Shown here: positions 24,575 to 33,068 of the stretch, one piece after another
How the letters are laid out: every line of letters begins with the position of its first letter
Numbering within the stretch: the first letter of the stretch is position 1
From: JALZKA01 sp963753385
GTDB lineage: Bacteria; Actinomycetota; Thermoleophilia; Solirubrobacterales; 70-9
Reading direction: 5' to 3'
Assembly: GCA_963753385.1 (NCBI GenBank)
Contig: CAVWCC010000010.1
Coordinates: 124,001-188,000, forward strand
Length of the DNA stretch: 64,000 nt
Made by a program: the position numbers and the translations under genes
The notes under the pieces: model-generated
What the model was told of the DNA's origin: nothing
Database searches by the model: none
The model's input: the letters and a program-made list of their open reading frames with translations, nothing else

Positions 24575-26937
24575 GCCGCCTCGGCGTCCTCCAGCGCGGG
24601 CTGCTCCGGGTCCTGCGACATCCGGCGGGAGACGACCTTGGTGACGCCGCCCCGGCCCATCGATACGCCGTAGAGGACGTCGGCGGCGTCCATCGTTCGC
24701 TTCTGGTGGGTGACGATGATGAACTGGGCGCGGTCCGAGAAGCGGCGGACGAGCTGCAGGAAGCGGTCGATGTTGGCGTCGTCGAGCGCGGCCTCGACCT
24801 CGTCGAGGATGTAGAAGGGCGAGGGCCGGGCGAGGAAGACCGAGAACACGAACGCAAGCGCGACCAGCGACTTCTCGCCGCCGGAGAGGAGCTGGAGCTT
24901 CCGCATCGCCTTGCCGGCGGGCGTCACCTCTATCTCAATGCCTGACATCTCCTCCGCTTCGCGTCCGGGGATGTCAGGGTCCTCGTCACCCTGCTCACCC
25001 TCCTCGACACCGGGGGGGGTTCCCTCAGTCGGGGCATCGGCGCCGCCGAGCACGGGCCGCGGTCCCTGCTCGGTGACGAGGCGCAGCCGGCCCCGGCCTC
25101 CCGGGAACAGGTGCTCGATCAGCTCGCCGAAGTTCGCCTGGGCCGCATCGAACGTCTCCTCGAAGGCCTCGGTGATCTTGCGGTCGGTGTCGCGGATCAG
25201 GCTCTTGAGCTCCTTGAGGGCGTTGTCGAGGTCCGCGCGCTGCTCCTCGAGCTCGGTCACGTAGGCACGGGCCTCGTCGTACTCCCGCTCGGCGAGCGGG
25301 TTCACCGGCCCAAGCGCCTCGCGCCGGCGGGCGAGCCGCTCGAGCTTGGCGTCGATCCCCGCCCGATCCTCGTCGGAGAGCGGCTCGGCGGCCGGCTCGA
25401 GCTCGCGGCCGAGCGCCTTGCCGATCCGCGTGAGCTCGCCCGCCGCCTCGTCGCTGCGGTCGCGGAGGTGCGCGGCGCGGACCTCGGCCTCGGTGACGGC
25501 CTCGCCCGCGGTCCGCAGGCGGGCCTGGATCTCGGCGTCCTGCCGCGAGCACTCGCGGAGTGCCGCGGTGGCGTCGTCGCCCTCGGACTCGGCGAGCATC
25601 CGGCGCTCGAGCGAGGCGGCGCGCTCGCCGGTCGCGTCGCGGGCTCCCGCGGCGGCTTCGCAGAGTTCGGCGAGCTGGGCGAGGAGGTCGGCCTCGACCG
25701 TGATGCGCCGTTCGAGCGAGTCCTGGCGGCGACGTCCGATCAGGCTCTCGACCCGCCGCGCCTCGAGCGCGGCACGATCGGCCGCGGTGCGGACGTTCGA
25801 GATCTCGGTTGCGCGTTCCGACTCGCCGGCGGCGCTGCGGGCGCGTTGGACCGCCTCGAGCGCCTCCTCGAGGGCGGCCCGGGCCCGGTCGATGCCAACG
25901 TCCACCGGATCACCGCCGGTCCGCTCGGCCTCAGCGGTGATCTCTGCCGCGAGCGCGCCCAGGGCCGCCTGGCGGTGCTCGAGCTCACGGGCCAGCCCGT
26001 CACGCCGGGCCGCCAGCGCGTCGGCGCGCGCGGCGAGCCGCTCGTTCGCGGCGCGGATCGCTGTCAGCCTGCCCCAAGACTCGGTGCGCTCGCGGTCGCG
26101 CTCCGCCAGCCGGCCCTCGATCTCGTTGCGGCGCTTGGTGACGACCGCGAGCTCCTCCTCGATCTTGCCGCGCGCCGCGCGGGCCTCGGCCGCGCGCCGC
26201 TCGGCCGCTGCCAGCTCCTCCGCGCCCGCACCGGCCTCGGCGGCGAGAAGCTGCGCGCGCAGCTCGTTCGACTCGCGCTCGAGCCGCGTGTGGATGTCCG
26301 CGGCCTGGGCCTGCTGCTTCAGCGGCCGCAGCCGGCGCCGCGCCTCGCGCTCGACGTCGAGCGCGCGGTCGAGGTTCTCCTGGGTCCGCTCGAGCCGAAG
26401 CTGCGCGCGCCGGCGGCGCTTGCGGTGCTTGCCGAGGCCGGCGGCCTCCTCGACCAGGGCCCTGCGGTGGTGAGGCTTCGAGTGCACGATCTCCTCGACC
26501 CGCCCCTGGCTGATCACCGAGTGCATCTCGCCGCCGAGGTTCGCGTCGGAGAGTGTGTCGATCACGTCGATGAGCCGGCAGCGGGCGCCGTTCAGCCGGT
26601 ACTCGCCCTCGCCCGCCCGATCGAGCCGGCGGCGGACCGAGACTTCGGCGAAGCCCAGCGGCTGCTCATCGTCCTCGTCCGCAGCGAGGATCACTTCCAC
26701 CTCCGCGTAGCGGCTGGGACCGACGCCCTCGCCTCCGGTGTAGACCATGTCCTGCATCGACTGGCCGCGAACGCTCAACGGGCTCTGCTCGCCCAGCGCC
26801 CAAAGCACCGCGTCCGTGATGTTCGACTTGCCGCAGCCGTTCGGGCCGACGATCACGCTGACGCCCGGAGAGAACTCCAGGCGGGTGCGCTCAGGGAAGG
26901 ACTTGAAGCCCTTGATTGCGATCGAGCTCAGATGCAT
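24571..26937 (-). CDS. smc: SMC-family chromosome condensation ATPase lacking the hinge
   Basis: Both ATPase halves are intact: Walker A VGPNGCGKSNITDAVLWALG (about 30-49), the Q-loop region MHSVISQGRVEEIV, the signature LLSGGEKSLVALAF (about 682) and Walker B FYILDEVEAALDDANI. Between about 165 and 600 the protein is an unbroken Ala/Arg/Glu-rich coiled coil, with no globular glycine-rich hinge. Length is 788 against about 1150-1200 for bacterial SMC. The C-terminal head also holds an acidic Pro/Gly/Glu insert of about 40 residues (GGADAPTEGTPPGVEEG). The frame is uninterrupted, so this is not a split gene. It follows rnc on the same strand, as is usual for smc. Confidence 0.9.
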   Translation of the reverse strand: MHLSSIAIKGFKSFPERTRLEFSPGVSVIVGPNGCGKSNITDAVLWALGEQSPLSVRGQSMQDMVYTGGEGVGPSRYAEVEVILAADEDDEQPLGFAEVSVRRRLDRAGEGEYRLNGARCRLIDVIDTLSDANLGGEMHSVISQGRVEEIVHSKPHHRRALVEEAAGLGKHRKRRRRAQLRLERTQENLDRALDVEREARRRLRPLKQQAQAADIHTRLERESNELRAQLLAAEAGAGAEELAAAERRAAEARAARGKIEEELAVVTKRRNEIEGRLAERDRERTESWGRLTAIRAANERLAARADALAARRDGLARELEHRQAALGALAAEITAEAERTGGDPVDVGIDRARAALEEALEAVQRARSAAGESERATEISNVRTAADRAALEARRVESLIGRRRQDSLERRITVEADLLAQLAELCEAAAGARDATGERAASLERRMLAESEGDDATAALRECSRQDAEIQARLRTAGEAVTEAEVRAAHLRDRSDEAAGELTRIGKALGRELEPAAEPLSDEDRAGIDAKLERLARRREALGPVNPLAEREYDEARAYVTELEEQRADLDNALKELKSLIRDTDRKITEAFEETFDAAQANFGELIEHLFPGGRGRLRLVTEQGPRPVLGGADAPTEGTPPGVEEGEQGDEDPDIPGREAEEMSGIEIEVTPAGKAMRKLQLLSGGEKSLVALAFVFSVFLARPSPFYILDEVEAALDDANIDRFLQLVRRFSDRAQFIIVTHQKRTMDAADVLYGVSMGRGGVTKVVSRRMSQDPEQPALEDAEAA

Positions 26938-26940
26938 TGT

Positions 26941-26995
26941 GTGAGCGACGCTTAGGCGCGAAAGAAGGTTGGCCTCCCTGGTAAGGGAGTTGTTT
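26941..26995 (+). repeat. Structured leader module, reversed copy upstream of smc
   Basis: The plus strand reads GTGAGCGACGCTTAGGCGCG then AAAGAAGGTTGGCCTCC and CTGGTAAGGGAG. It matches the coaD leader, but one extra base in loop 1 breaks the peptide frame after MSDA; the frame resumes as RRERRLASLVREL. Hairpin 2 (CTCCCT-GGTA-AGGGAG) is perfect. It starts 3 nt from the smc start and points away from it, so it serves no gene in its own direction. Confidence 0.6.
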
Positions 26996-27057
26996 GGCGA
27001 GGGGTGGTCTTCCGGAAGGCTCGCGGGACGGTCGGACGGATGTTTATTCCCTGGTAA

Positions 27058-27795
27058 TCATGGGTCGAAGCGCTCGAGCGCTTCGGCCGCCGCGGCCTGC
27101 TCGGCCGCCTTCTTTGAGCGTCCGGAGCCTTCCCCGATCTGCTCCCCGTCGACGCTGACGCTGACCTCGAAGCTGCGATCGTGCGGCGGTCCCGACTCGC
27201 TCGTGACCTCGTAGCGTACGCGGGCCCCGTCGCGGGCCACGCGCTCCTGGAGCGTGGACTTGAAGTCGAGGACGGTCTCGGACGCGAGGTCGACCTCTCG
27301 CCGGAACGCGCCCACCACCGCCGGGGCGGTTCGCTCGAGGCCGTGGTGCAGGTAGCAGGCCCCGATCACCGCCTCGCAGACCGAGGCGAGCGCCCGCTCG
27401 CTCGTGAGCAGTCCCTCGAGGTCGATCCCGCCCTCGACGTGCCGCGGCTCGACCTCTGCCATCAACGCCGGCAACCCGAGGTCTTCCGCCACCTTGGCGC
27501 AGGCCCGGCCGCTGACCGCCTGGCCGTGGACCTTTGTCAGTCGGCCGATATCGGCCTTGGGCAAGCGGACGAACAGGTGCTCGGCGATCGCCAGGCCGAG
27601 GACGCCGTCGCCGACGAACGCCAGCCGGCCGTAGGCGTCGGCCCGGTGGTCCACCCACGAGGAATGGGTCAGGGCCCGCCGCCGGAGGTCAGCGGGGAGG
27701 TCGTCGAAGAGCGCCCTCAGGGCAGCCGGACCGTCGGCCTCGCGGCTGCGAGCCTTCCTCCCCCCGCGAGTGATCCCGCGGATGCCGCGCGCCAT
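27058..27795 (-). CDS. rnc: Ribonuclease III with altered active site
   Basis: A 245-residue protein with an N-terminal RNase III domain (about 25-150) and a C-terminal double-strand RNA-binding domain (about 175-243, ending SKKAAEQAAAAEALERF). The signature that normally reads NERLEFLGD appears as YGRLAFVGD, so the first metal ligand Glu is Ala while the Asp stays. The second, normally ADTVEAxIG, reads ASVCEAVIG, so the Asp is Ser while the essential Glu remains. Two of four metal ligands are therefore replaced. It may be a weak nuclease or an RNA-binding form. The rnc-smc context is standard. Confidence 0.88.
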   Translation of the reverse strand: MARGIRGITRGGRKARSREADGPAALRALFDDLPADLRRRALTHSSWVDHRADAYGRLAFVGDGVLGLAIAEHLFVRLPKADIGRLTKVHGQAVSGRACAKVAEDLGLPALMAEVEPRHVEGGIDLEGLLTSERALASVCEAVIGACYLHHGLERTAPAVVGAFRREVDLASETVLDFKSTLQERVARDGARVRYEVTSESGPPHDRSFEVSVSVDGEQIGEGSGRSKKAAEQAAAAEALERFDP

Positions 27796-27798
27796 GGA

Positions 27799-28041
27799 TC
27801 AGCTGGCCACCACGAAGTCCACGGCCTGGCCGACGGTCACGATGCCCTCGGCTTCCCGGTCGCTCATCTTCACCCCGTAGGTGTCCTCGAGCTCCATCCT
27901 GAGCTCGTAGAGGTCGAGCGAGTCAGCGTCGAGATCGTCGCGAAAGTGGGTCGCGTCGGAGATCGAGCCTGCGTCAACCCCCAACTCCCCCGCGAGGTGC
28001 GTGCGCACCTTCTCGAACACCTGGTCTCGATCGGGGCTCAC
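27799..28041 (-). CDS. acpP: Acyl carrier protein
   Basis: An 80-residue ACP that carries acyl chains as thioesters on a 4'-phosphopantetheine. The attachment Ser lies in DDLDADSLDLYELRMELED (DSL motif), followed by the usual acidic helix. It ends 3 nt before rnc and starts 13 nt after plsX, the conserved plsX-acpP-rnc order that ties lipid synthesis to this cluster. Confidence 0.95.
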   Translation of the reverse strand: MSPDRDQVFEKVRTHLAGELGVDAGSISDATHFRDDLDADSLDLYELRMELEDTYGVKMSDREAEGIVTVGQAVDFVVAS

Positions 28042-28054
28042 CGGGGATTTCTTA

Positions 28055-29062
28055 TCAGTTCGCCAGCTCGCCGCGGGTGGCCCCGGCCGATTGGAGGAGC
28101 TCCGCCGTGCGTTCGATCGCCTGCTCGTCGACCGAACGGGCGGCGAGCCGGATCGCGTTCGCGATCCCTTCGGGCCCGGAGCTTCCGTGAGCCACCACCG
28201 CGACTCCCCGGAGCCCGAGGAGGATCACGCCGCCGGTCGTGTCCGGGTCGAGCTCCCGGCGCAGGCCGCCGAGGGCCGGCCGCAGCAGCAGGCCACCCAC
28301 GGCGGCGATCGGATTCGAGCGCGCGGCGTCGCCGACGGCGGCGGCCACCGCCTTCGCGGTGCCCTCGAGGGTCTTCAGCGCGATGTTGCCGGTGAAGCCG
28401 TCGGTGACGATCACGTCGGCGACCGACGAGAGCAGGTCGCGGCCCTCGACGTTGCCGACGAATTCGATCCCGTCGAGGCTCGCGAGCCGCTCGTGCGCCT
28501 CGACCACGATGGCTGTGCCCTTCTTCGGCTCTTCGCCCACCGACAGGAGCGCGACGCGGGGAGCCTCGACGCCGAGGACGGCGCGCGAGAAGGCGGTGCC
28601 CATCACACCGAACTGCACGAGGTCCTGGCTCCGGACCTCGGTGTTGGCGCCCACATCGAGCAGCACGGTCGGGGGCCCTGACCGGCCCGGCACCACGAGC
28701 TGGAGTGCCAACGCCGGCCGGCGAACGCCCGAAAGCCGCCGCAGCGCGAACAGCGCGGCCGCCATCGTCGCGCCGGTCGGTCCGGCGCTGACCAGCGCCT
28801 GCGAGCGCCCCTCGGCAACGTCGCGGGCGGCGAGCACGACCGACGCTTGCTCCCGCGAGGCCACGGCACGAACGGGGTCCTCCTCGTTAGTGATCTCGTC
28901 CGGGGCCTCGACGATCTCGGCGCCCTCGATCTCACCGAGCTGCTCCGGGTCGCCGAACACGCGGATGCCGATCCCGTCGGCGAGCGCCGCCCTGGCACCG
29001 GCCCGGAGCACTTCGGCGCCCCGCTCGACGCCTCGCCCGTCGAGGGCAACGGTGACCGCCAA
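28055..29062 (-). CDS. plsX: Phosphate acyltransferase PlsX
   Basis: A 335-residue soluble enzyme that makes acyl-phosphate from acyl-ACP for phosphatidic acid synthesis. Recognisable blocks are VSAGPTGATMAAALFALRRL, TVLLDVGANTEVRSQDLVQF, GTAFSRAVLGVEAPRVALLS, and VTDGFTGNIALKTLEGTA. The neighbours rpmF upstream and acpP downstream are the classic arrangement. Confidence 0.93.
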   Translation of the reverse strand: MAVTVALDGRGVERGAEVLRAGARAALADGIGIRVFGDPEQLGEIEGAEIVEAPDEITNEEDPVRAVASREQASVVLAARDVAEGRSQALVSAGPTGATMAAALFALRRLSGVRRPALALQLVVPGRSGPPTVLLDVGANTEVRSQDLVQFGVMGTAFSRAVLGVEAPRVALLSVGEEPKKGTAIVVEAHERLASLDGIEFVGNVEGRDLLSSVADVIVTDGFTGNIALKTLEGTAKAVAAAVGDAARSNPIAAVGGLLLRPALGGLRRELDPDTTGGVILLGLRGVAVVAHGSSGPEGIANAIRLAARSVDEQAIERTAELLQSAGATRGELAN

Positions 29063-29066
29063 GGCG

Positions 29067-29276
29067 CTACTCGGGGGTGGGGCCGCCGAGCTCCTCGGCG
29101 ACGTCCTGCGCGATCACCTCACGACCCGCGTAGGTGCCGCAGGTCGGGCACACGCGGTGCGGAAGGCGCGGAGAATGGCAGCGCGGGCAGCGGTTCAGCC
29201 GCGGGGCGGAAACCTTGTGCGTGGCGCGCCGCTTGTCGCGGCGCGTGCGGGAGGTTCTCTTCTTGGGGACTGCCAT
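29067..29276 (-). CDS. rpmF: Ribosomal protein bL32
   Basis: A 69-residue large-subunit protein starting MAVPKKRTSRTRRDKRRATH. It has a four-cysteine zinc site (CPRC and CPTC), so it is the zinc-binding C+ form. It lies 4 nt before plsX and 31 nt after the DUF177 gene, as in most actinobacteria. Confidence 0.95.
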   Translation of the reverse strand: MAVPKKRTSRTRRDKRRATHKVSAPRLNRCPRCHSPRLPHRVCPTCGTYAGREVIAQDVAEELGGPTPE

Positions 29277-29307
29277 CGCGGGCCGGGATGGTAGCGACCT
29301 CCCGGGC

Positions 29308-29826
29308 TTACTCCATCAGCTCGCGGAGCTTCGCCCAGCGCGGGTCGGGTGGCTGCTCGTGGACGTGCGTGGCCGGATCGAGGTCGTTGAGCGAGACGCC
29401 GCACTCCGGACAGAGGCCCGCGCAGTCAGGCCGGCAGAGCAGCGACTGGGGCACCGCGAGGGCGATCGCGTCGTGGGCCCACGCGGCGACGTCGAGGACG
29501 CCTTCGTCCACGTACGGGCTGCGCAGCTCCTCGTCGTTCGAGCTGGGCTGCTCGACCTCTCGGGCGTCGGCCTCGACCGCGAACGTCGAGCCCTCGAGGC
29601 AGCGCATGCATGGCCCCGCGAGCGTGCCGCTCGCGCGCAGTCGCAGCGCGTGGCCGGCCGCGGTCCGTGAAATCTCGAGCCGGACCGCGACCGCCCCCGG
29701 GTCGAACTCGTAGCGCTCGCCGCCCAGGTCGAGTGATTCCGGGCGAATCTCGACGTCGACGCGCCGACCCTCGCCTGGCTTCAGCGCCAGGGTCGCGAGA
29801 TCAATCGTGTTGAATGGCGCCGGCAT
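29308..29826 (-). CDS. DUF177 / YceD family protein
   Basis: A 172-residue member of the YceD (DUF177) family, which always precedes rpmF and is linked to 23S rRNA accumulation in plants and bacteria. Two CxxC pairs are seen: CMRCLEG near 90, then the C-terminal LCRPDCAGLCPECGVSLND cluster. I use the ATG at 29826, which lies close to the divergent methyltransferase start; upstream in-frame sequence looks non-coding. Confidence 0.88.
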   Translation of the reverse strand: MPAPFNTIDLATLALKPGEGRRVDVEIRPESLDLGGERYEFDPGAVAVRLEISRTAAGHALRLRASGTLAGPCMRCLEGSTFAVEADAREVEQPSSNDEELRSPYVDEGVLDVAAWAHDAIALAVPQSLLCRPDCAGLCPECGVSLNDLDPATHVHEQPPDPRWAKLRELME

Positions 29827-29853
29827 GCTTGGAACCGAATGTAGCGCCGCCGC

Positions 29854-30405
29854 GTGAACGCGCAATTCCACTGGGACCCCGCGACGTACCTCGAGCTGAT
29901 GCACTCGGAGGTGCCGCGCTACGACGCGCTCCAGGAACAGGCGATCGCCGCGATTCCGTTCCCGCCGAAGCGCGTGCTGGAGCTGGGATTCGGCACGGCA
30001 GAGACCACCGAGCGGATCTGGGCGGCCTACCCGGAGGCGAGGATCACGGGCCTCGACTCGAGCCCCGAAATGGTCTTCCGGGCGCGCGAGCTCGGCTGGG
30101 ACGAGATGCGGCTCGGCCGGATCGAGGACCCGCTCCCGGACGGGCCGTGGGACCTCGTGATCTCGGTGCTCACAGTTCACCACCTCGACGCCGACGGCAA
30201 GCGCGACCTCTTTCGCCGAGTCCGCGAGCACTCGCGCGCGCTCGTGATCGGCGACGTCGTCGATGTCGAACCCGAGCGGCGCGTCGCCCCGCTCGAGGAA
30301 GGCTTCGACATGCCCTCACCCGCGGCCGACCAGGCCGAGTGGTGCGGCGGCGAGGTGGTCTGGGAGGCCGACGACCTGGCCGTGATTCGCGCGGTCTACG
30401 ACTGA
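29854..30405 (+). CDS. Class I SAM-dependent methyltransferase
   Basis: A 183-residue small methyltransferase. Motif I is VLELGFGTAETTERI, the acidic residue of motif II is in ITGLDSSPEMV, and motif IV is WDLVISVLTVHHLD. The substrate is unknown. It starts with GTG at 29854, 27 nt from the divergent DUF177 start, and is followed 7 nt later by the enoyl-CoA hydratase gene, so the two form a small operon. Confidence 0.85.
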   Translation: MNAQFHWDPATYLELMHSEVPRYDALQEQAIAAIPFPPKRVLELGFGTAETTERIWAAYPEARITGLDSSPEMVFRARELGWDEMRLGRIEDPLPDGPWDLVISVLTVHHLDADGKRDLFRRVREHSRALVIGDVVDVEPERRVAPLEEGFDMPSPAADQAEWCGGEVVWEADDLAVIRAVYD

Positions 30406-30412
30406 GGTCGCG

Positions 30413-31219
30413 GTGCCGAAGCTGCTCTACGAGAAGCGCGACCGGATCGCCTACGTGACGATCAACCGGCCCGAGGCCCGCAACGCGATCGACCCGGACG
30501 TCCACCGGCTGATGATGGAGACCTGGGCCGACTTCGCCGAGGACGACGCCGTGGACGTCGCGATCCTCACCGGCGCCGGCGAGGCGTTCTGCGCGGGGGC
30601 CGACCTCAAGACGTACATCCCGCCCAAGATCGATGGGGCGACACCGGCCGACCTGCGCGAGATCGCGGAGCTTGGCCTGAACGGCATCACCCGCGGCATG
30701 CACCGCATCTATAAGCCGATCATCGCTGCGGTCAACGGCTGGGCGCTGGCGGGCGGCCTCGAGACCGCGCTCGCCTGCGACATCCGGATCGCCTCCGAGC
30801 ACGCGATGTTCGGCTCGTTCGAGGCTCGTCGCGGCTACCACCACGGCGACGGCGGCATCGTCCGGCTGGTCAACACCTGCGGGGTGGGCGTCGCGATGCA
30901 GATGCTGCTCACGGCCGAGCCGATCGACGCCGACCAGGCGCTCCGCTGCAACCTGGTCGCGAAGGTCGTGCCGCACGACTCGCTGATGGACGAAGCGGAG
31001 ACCGTCGCCCGCCAGATCCTTCGCAACTCACAGCGCGCGGTGCGCTCGGCCAAGCAGACGATCCTCGACGTGATCGGCCAGCCACTCGACTTCCAGCTCC
31101 GAACCGAGGCCTGGAACGCCTACACCTCATTCGACCGAGAGGAGACGCTGGCGCTGCTCCAGCAGTTCTACGAGAAGACGGACGCCGGCCGCGCCGGCGA
31201 GCACGAGACGGAGCTATAG
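30413..31219 (+). CDS. Enoyl-CoA hydratase/isomerase family protein
   Basis: A 268-residue crotonase-fold protein. The oxyanion-hole segment AGEAFCAGADLKTYIPP is near 60, the second loop LAGGLETALACDIRIASEHA near 110, with Glu in GSFEARRGYHHGDGG near 140. Such enzymes hydrate or isomerise acyl-CoA in fatty acid or aromatic breakdown; the exact substrate is unknown. It starts with GTG at 30413. A hairpin follows 104 nt downstream. Confidence 0.85.
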   Translation: MPKLLYEKRDRIAYVTINRPEARNAIDPDVHRLMMETWADFAEDDAVDVAILTGAGEAFCAGADLKTYIPPKIDGATPADLREIAELGLNGITRGMHRIYKPIIAAVNGWALAGGLETALACDIRIASEHAMFGSFEARRGYHHGDGGIVRLVNTCGVGVAMQMLLTAEPIDADQALRCNLVAKVVPHDSLMDEAETVARQILRNSQRAVRSAKQTILDVIGQPLDFQLRTEAWNAYTSFDREETLALLQQFYEKTDAGRAGEHETEL

Positions 31220-31322
31220 ATCAGACGCGAAGCTGCCGCGGCGTGAAGTCGGGCTTGAGCTAGATGATCGTGTCGCGATCTCCTGCAGTCGGTGCCCCGG
31301 GCCACCGCCCCGCCAGAACTGC

Positions 31323-31357
31323 GTCACTTCCGTTGCGCTCAGCGCAACGTTGGTGAC
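31323..31357. terminator. Hairpin between convergent hydratase and DivIVA-like genes
   Basis: Arms GTCACTTCCGTTGCGC and GCGCAACGTTGGTGAC pair around a TCA loop with two internal mismatches and a wobble. The position in a 187-nt convergent gap suggests a bidirectional terminator. The rest of the gap shows nothing I can name. Confidence 0.55.
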
Positions 31358-31406
31358 TCAGTTCGCGCGCGGGCGAACCGAAGACAGCACTGACGGCGGA
31401 TGCGCG

Positions 31407-31874
31407 CTACTCGACTTCGACCGGCTCTTCGTCGCGGCCGGCGAGGCGGTCGCGGCCGCGCTGGACGGCGGCGAGGAACTTCTGGAGGTTGACCTCGAGG
31501 GTCGAGAGGATCTCGTCGGCGTAGTCCTCGGCGCCGAGGCGGATCTGGCGCTCGGTCTCGCGCGCGTCCTCGATGATCTCCTCGGCGGCGCGCTCGGCCT
31601 GCTTGTAGACCTCCTCGTCGGAGATCAGCCTGGCCTGCTGGTCGCGCGCCTCCTTGACGACGCGCTCGGCCTCGCGCTTGGCCTCGGCCAGCATCTCCTG
31701 GCGCTCCTTGACGATCCAGCGCGCCTGCTTGATCTCCTCGGGGATCGTCGCCCGCATCTGATCGAGCAGGTCGTAGATCTCCTCGCGGTCGACCCGGACC
31801 TGATCCGTGAGCGGCACGGGCCGCGCGTTGTGGATCAGGTCGTCGAGCTTGTCGATGAGAACGAGGACGTCCAT
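31407..31874 (-). CDS. DivIVA-like coiled-coil protein
   Basis: A 155-residue, highly charged, mostly helical protein. It opens MDVLVLIDKLDDLIHNARPV and continues as a long coiled coil (EIKQARWIVKERQEMLAEAK onward). Actinobacteria carry such proteins, related to DivIVA/Wag31 and to mycobacterial Rv2927c, in envelope and division functions. It lies downstream of coaD on the same strand with a 123-nt gap. Confidence 0.75.
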   Translation of the reverse strand: MDVLVLIDKLDDLIHNARPVPLTDQVRVDREEIYDLLDQMRATIPEEIKQARWIVKERQEMLAEAKREAERVVKEARDQQARLISDEEVYKQAERAAEEIIEDARETERQIRLGAEDYADEILSTLEVNLQKFLAAVQRGRDRLAGRDEEPVEVE

Positions 31875-31997
31875 TTGCGGGGGAAAGCTTATTCGGCCGG
31901 GCTGCTTCCGGCTGTGACAAACGTCATTTCGGCACGAGCCTGCAAGCTCCTGCCCAGCGCCGAGCGTAGCCGGGCCCGCCCTGGCCGTCGAGCCGGC

Positions 31998-32498
31998 TCA
32001 GCGCTTGACCCGCTCCGCCAGCATGGTGGCCACCTCGGCGGGCACGAGGTCGCTGACGTCGGCGCCGAAGGTGGCCATCTCCTTCACCCCGGTCGAGGAC
32101 AGGAAGCTGTACTCGGCGGAGGCGAAGATGTAGATCGACTCGATGTCCGCGGCCAACTTCCGGTTCAGCTGGTTCATCTCGAACTCGTACTCGAAATCGG
32201 AGATCGCGCGCAGGCCCTTGACGATCGCGGTCGCGCCGCACTCGCGCGCGAACTCGACGAGCAGGTTCGAGAAGACCCTGACCTCCACGTTCGCGAGCCC
32301 GTTCGCGCCGACGGCGCGCTCCAGGAACCCCTGGCGCTCCTCGGGCGTGAACAGGGTCGTCCCCTTGCGGATCGACTGGCCGACGACCCCCACGACCACC
32401 CGGTCGAACACTCGCGACGTCCGCCTCAGGATGTCGAGGTGTCCGTTGGTGACGGGGTCGTAACTGCCGGGGCAGACCGCTACGCGCTCGTTACTCAC
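31998..32498 (-). CDS. coaD: Phosphopantetheine adenylyltransferase
   Basis: A 166-residue nucleotidyltransferase that makes dephospho-CoA. It has GSYDPVTNGHLDILRRTSRV with the TxGH motif and the C-terminal YSFLSSTGVKEMATFGADVS. The GTG at 32498 follows TAAGGG at good spacing, and that site lies in hairpin 2 of the leader module. It sits downstream of rsmD, the usual pairing. Confidence 0.95.
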   Translation of the reverse strand: MSNERVAVCPGSYDPVTNGHLDILRRTSRVFDRVVVGVVGQSIRKGTTLFTPEERQGFLERAVGANGLANVEVRVFSNLLVEFARECGATAIVKGLRAISDFEYEFEMNQLNRKLAADIESIYIFASAEYSFLSSTGVKEMATFGADVSDLVPAEVATMLAERVKR

Positions 32499-32550
32499 AA
32501 CAAGCCCTTACCAGGGAGGCCAAGATGCTTTCGCCCCTTGCGTCGCTCAC
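32491..32550 (-). repeat. Structured leader module, copy 2 (coaD leader mini-ORF)
   Basis: GTG overlaps the rsmD TGA (GTGA) and opens a 19-residue ORF (MSDARGESILASLVRACCE) that ends 5 nt inside coaD. The second hairpin is CCCT-GGTA-AGGG, a compensatory change from CCCC/GGGG in other copies. Hairpin 1 is weak here (two mismatches). The coaD Shine-Dalgarno is in hairpin 2. Confidence 0.75.
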
Positions 32551-33068
32551 TCGACCACATAGATCCTCAGCAGTGCCTCGCCGTAGCGGCGCTCGCGCAC
32601 CGGCTCGAGCGACAGCTCGAGCGGCTCGCGGGCCGAGCCCTCGGTGACGATCCGGCCGCCGGGCCGCACGTGCCGAGGAAGCAGTTGGTCGAGGTCGGGG
32701 CCAAGACGGGCGGCGAGTCTATACGGCGGATCGCAGAGGATCAGGTCGAACCGGCGGTCGTCGCCGCGAAGGAAGTCGAGGGCGTCGCCGGTCACGATCT
32801 CGGTCCGGTCCGCCAGCCCGACCGCCTCGACGTTGGCGCGAGCGGCGTCCGTTCCCACGTCCACCAGCGTCGCGCCGGAGGCCCCGCGCGAGAGCGCCTC
32901 GATCGCGAGCGCTCCGGTCCCTGCGAACAGGTCGAGCACCTCCAGCCCCGAGACGTCGCCGAGCATCGAGAACAGGGCCTCACGCGCCCGGTCTGAGGTG
33001 GGCCGAACCTCGTCGCCGACGGGCGCGCTTAGGCGCCTGCCCTTGAATTCACCAGCGACGACGCGCAC
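32547..33068 (-). CDS. rsmD: 16S rRNA (guanine966-N2)-methyltransferase
   Basis: A 173-residue methyltransferase acting on 16S rRNA G966. It starts MRVVAGEFKGRRLSAP, has the SAM motif VLDLFAGTGALAIEALSRGA and the catalytic DPPY in LILCDPPYRLAARL. It begins directly after recG and ends by overlapping the coaD leader mini-ORF. Confidence 0.94.
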   Translation of the reverse strand: MRVVAGEFKGRRLSAPVGDEVRPTSDRAREALFSMLGDVSGLEVLDLFAGTGALAIEALSRGASGATLVDVGTDAARANVEAVGLADRTEIVTGDALDFLRGDDRRFDLILCDPPYRLAARLGPDLDQLLPRHVRPGGRIVTEGSAREPLELSLEPVRERRYGEALLRIYVVE

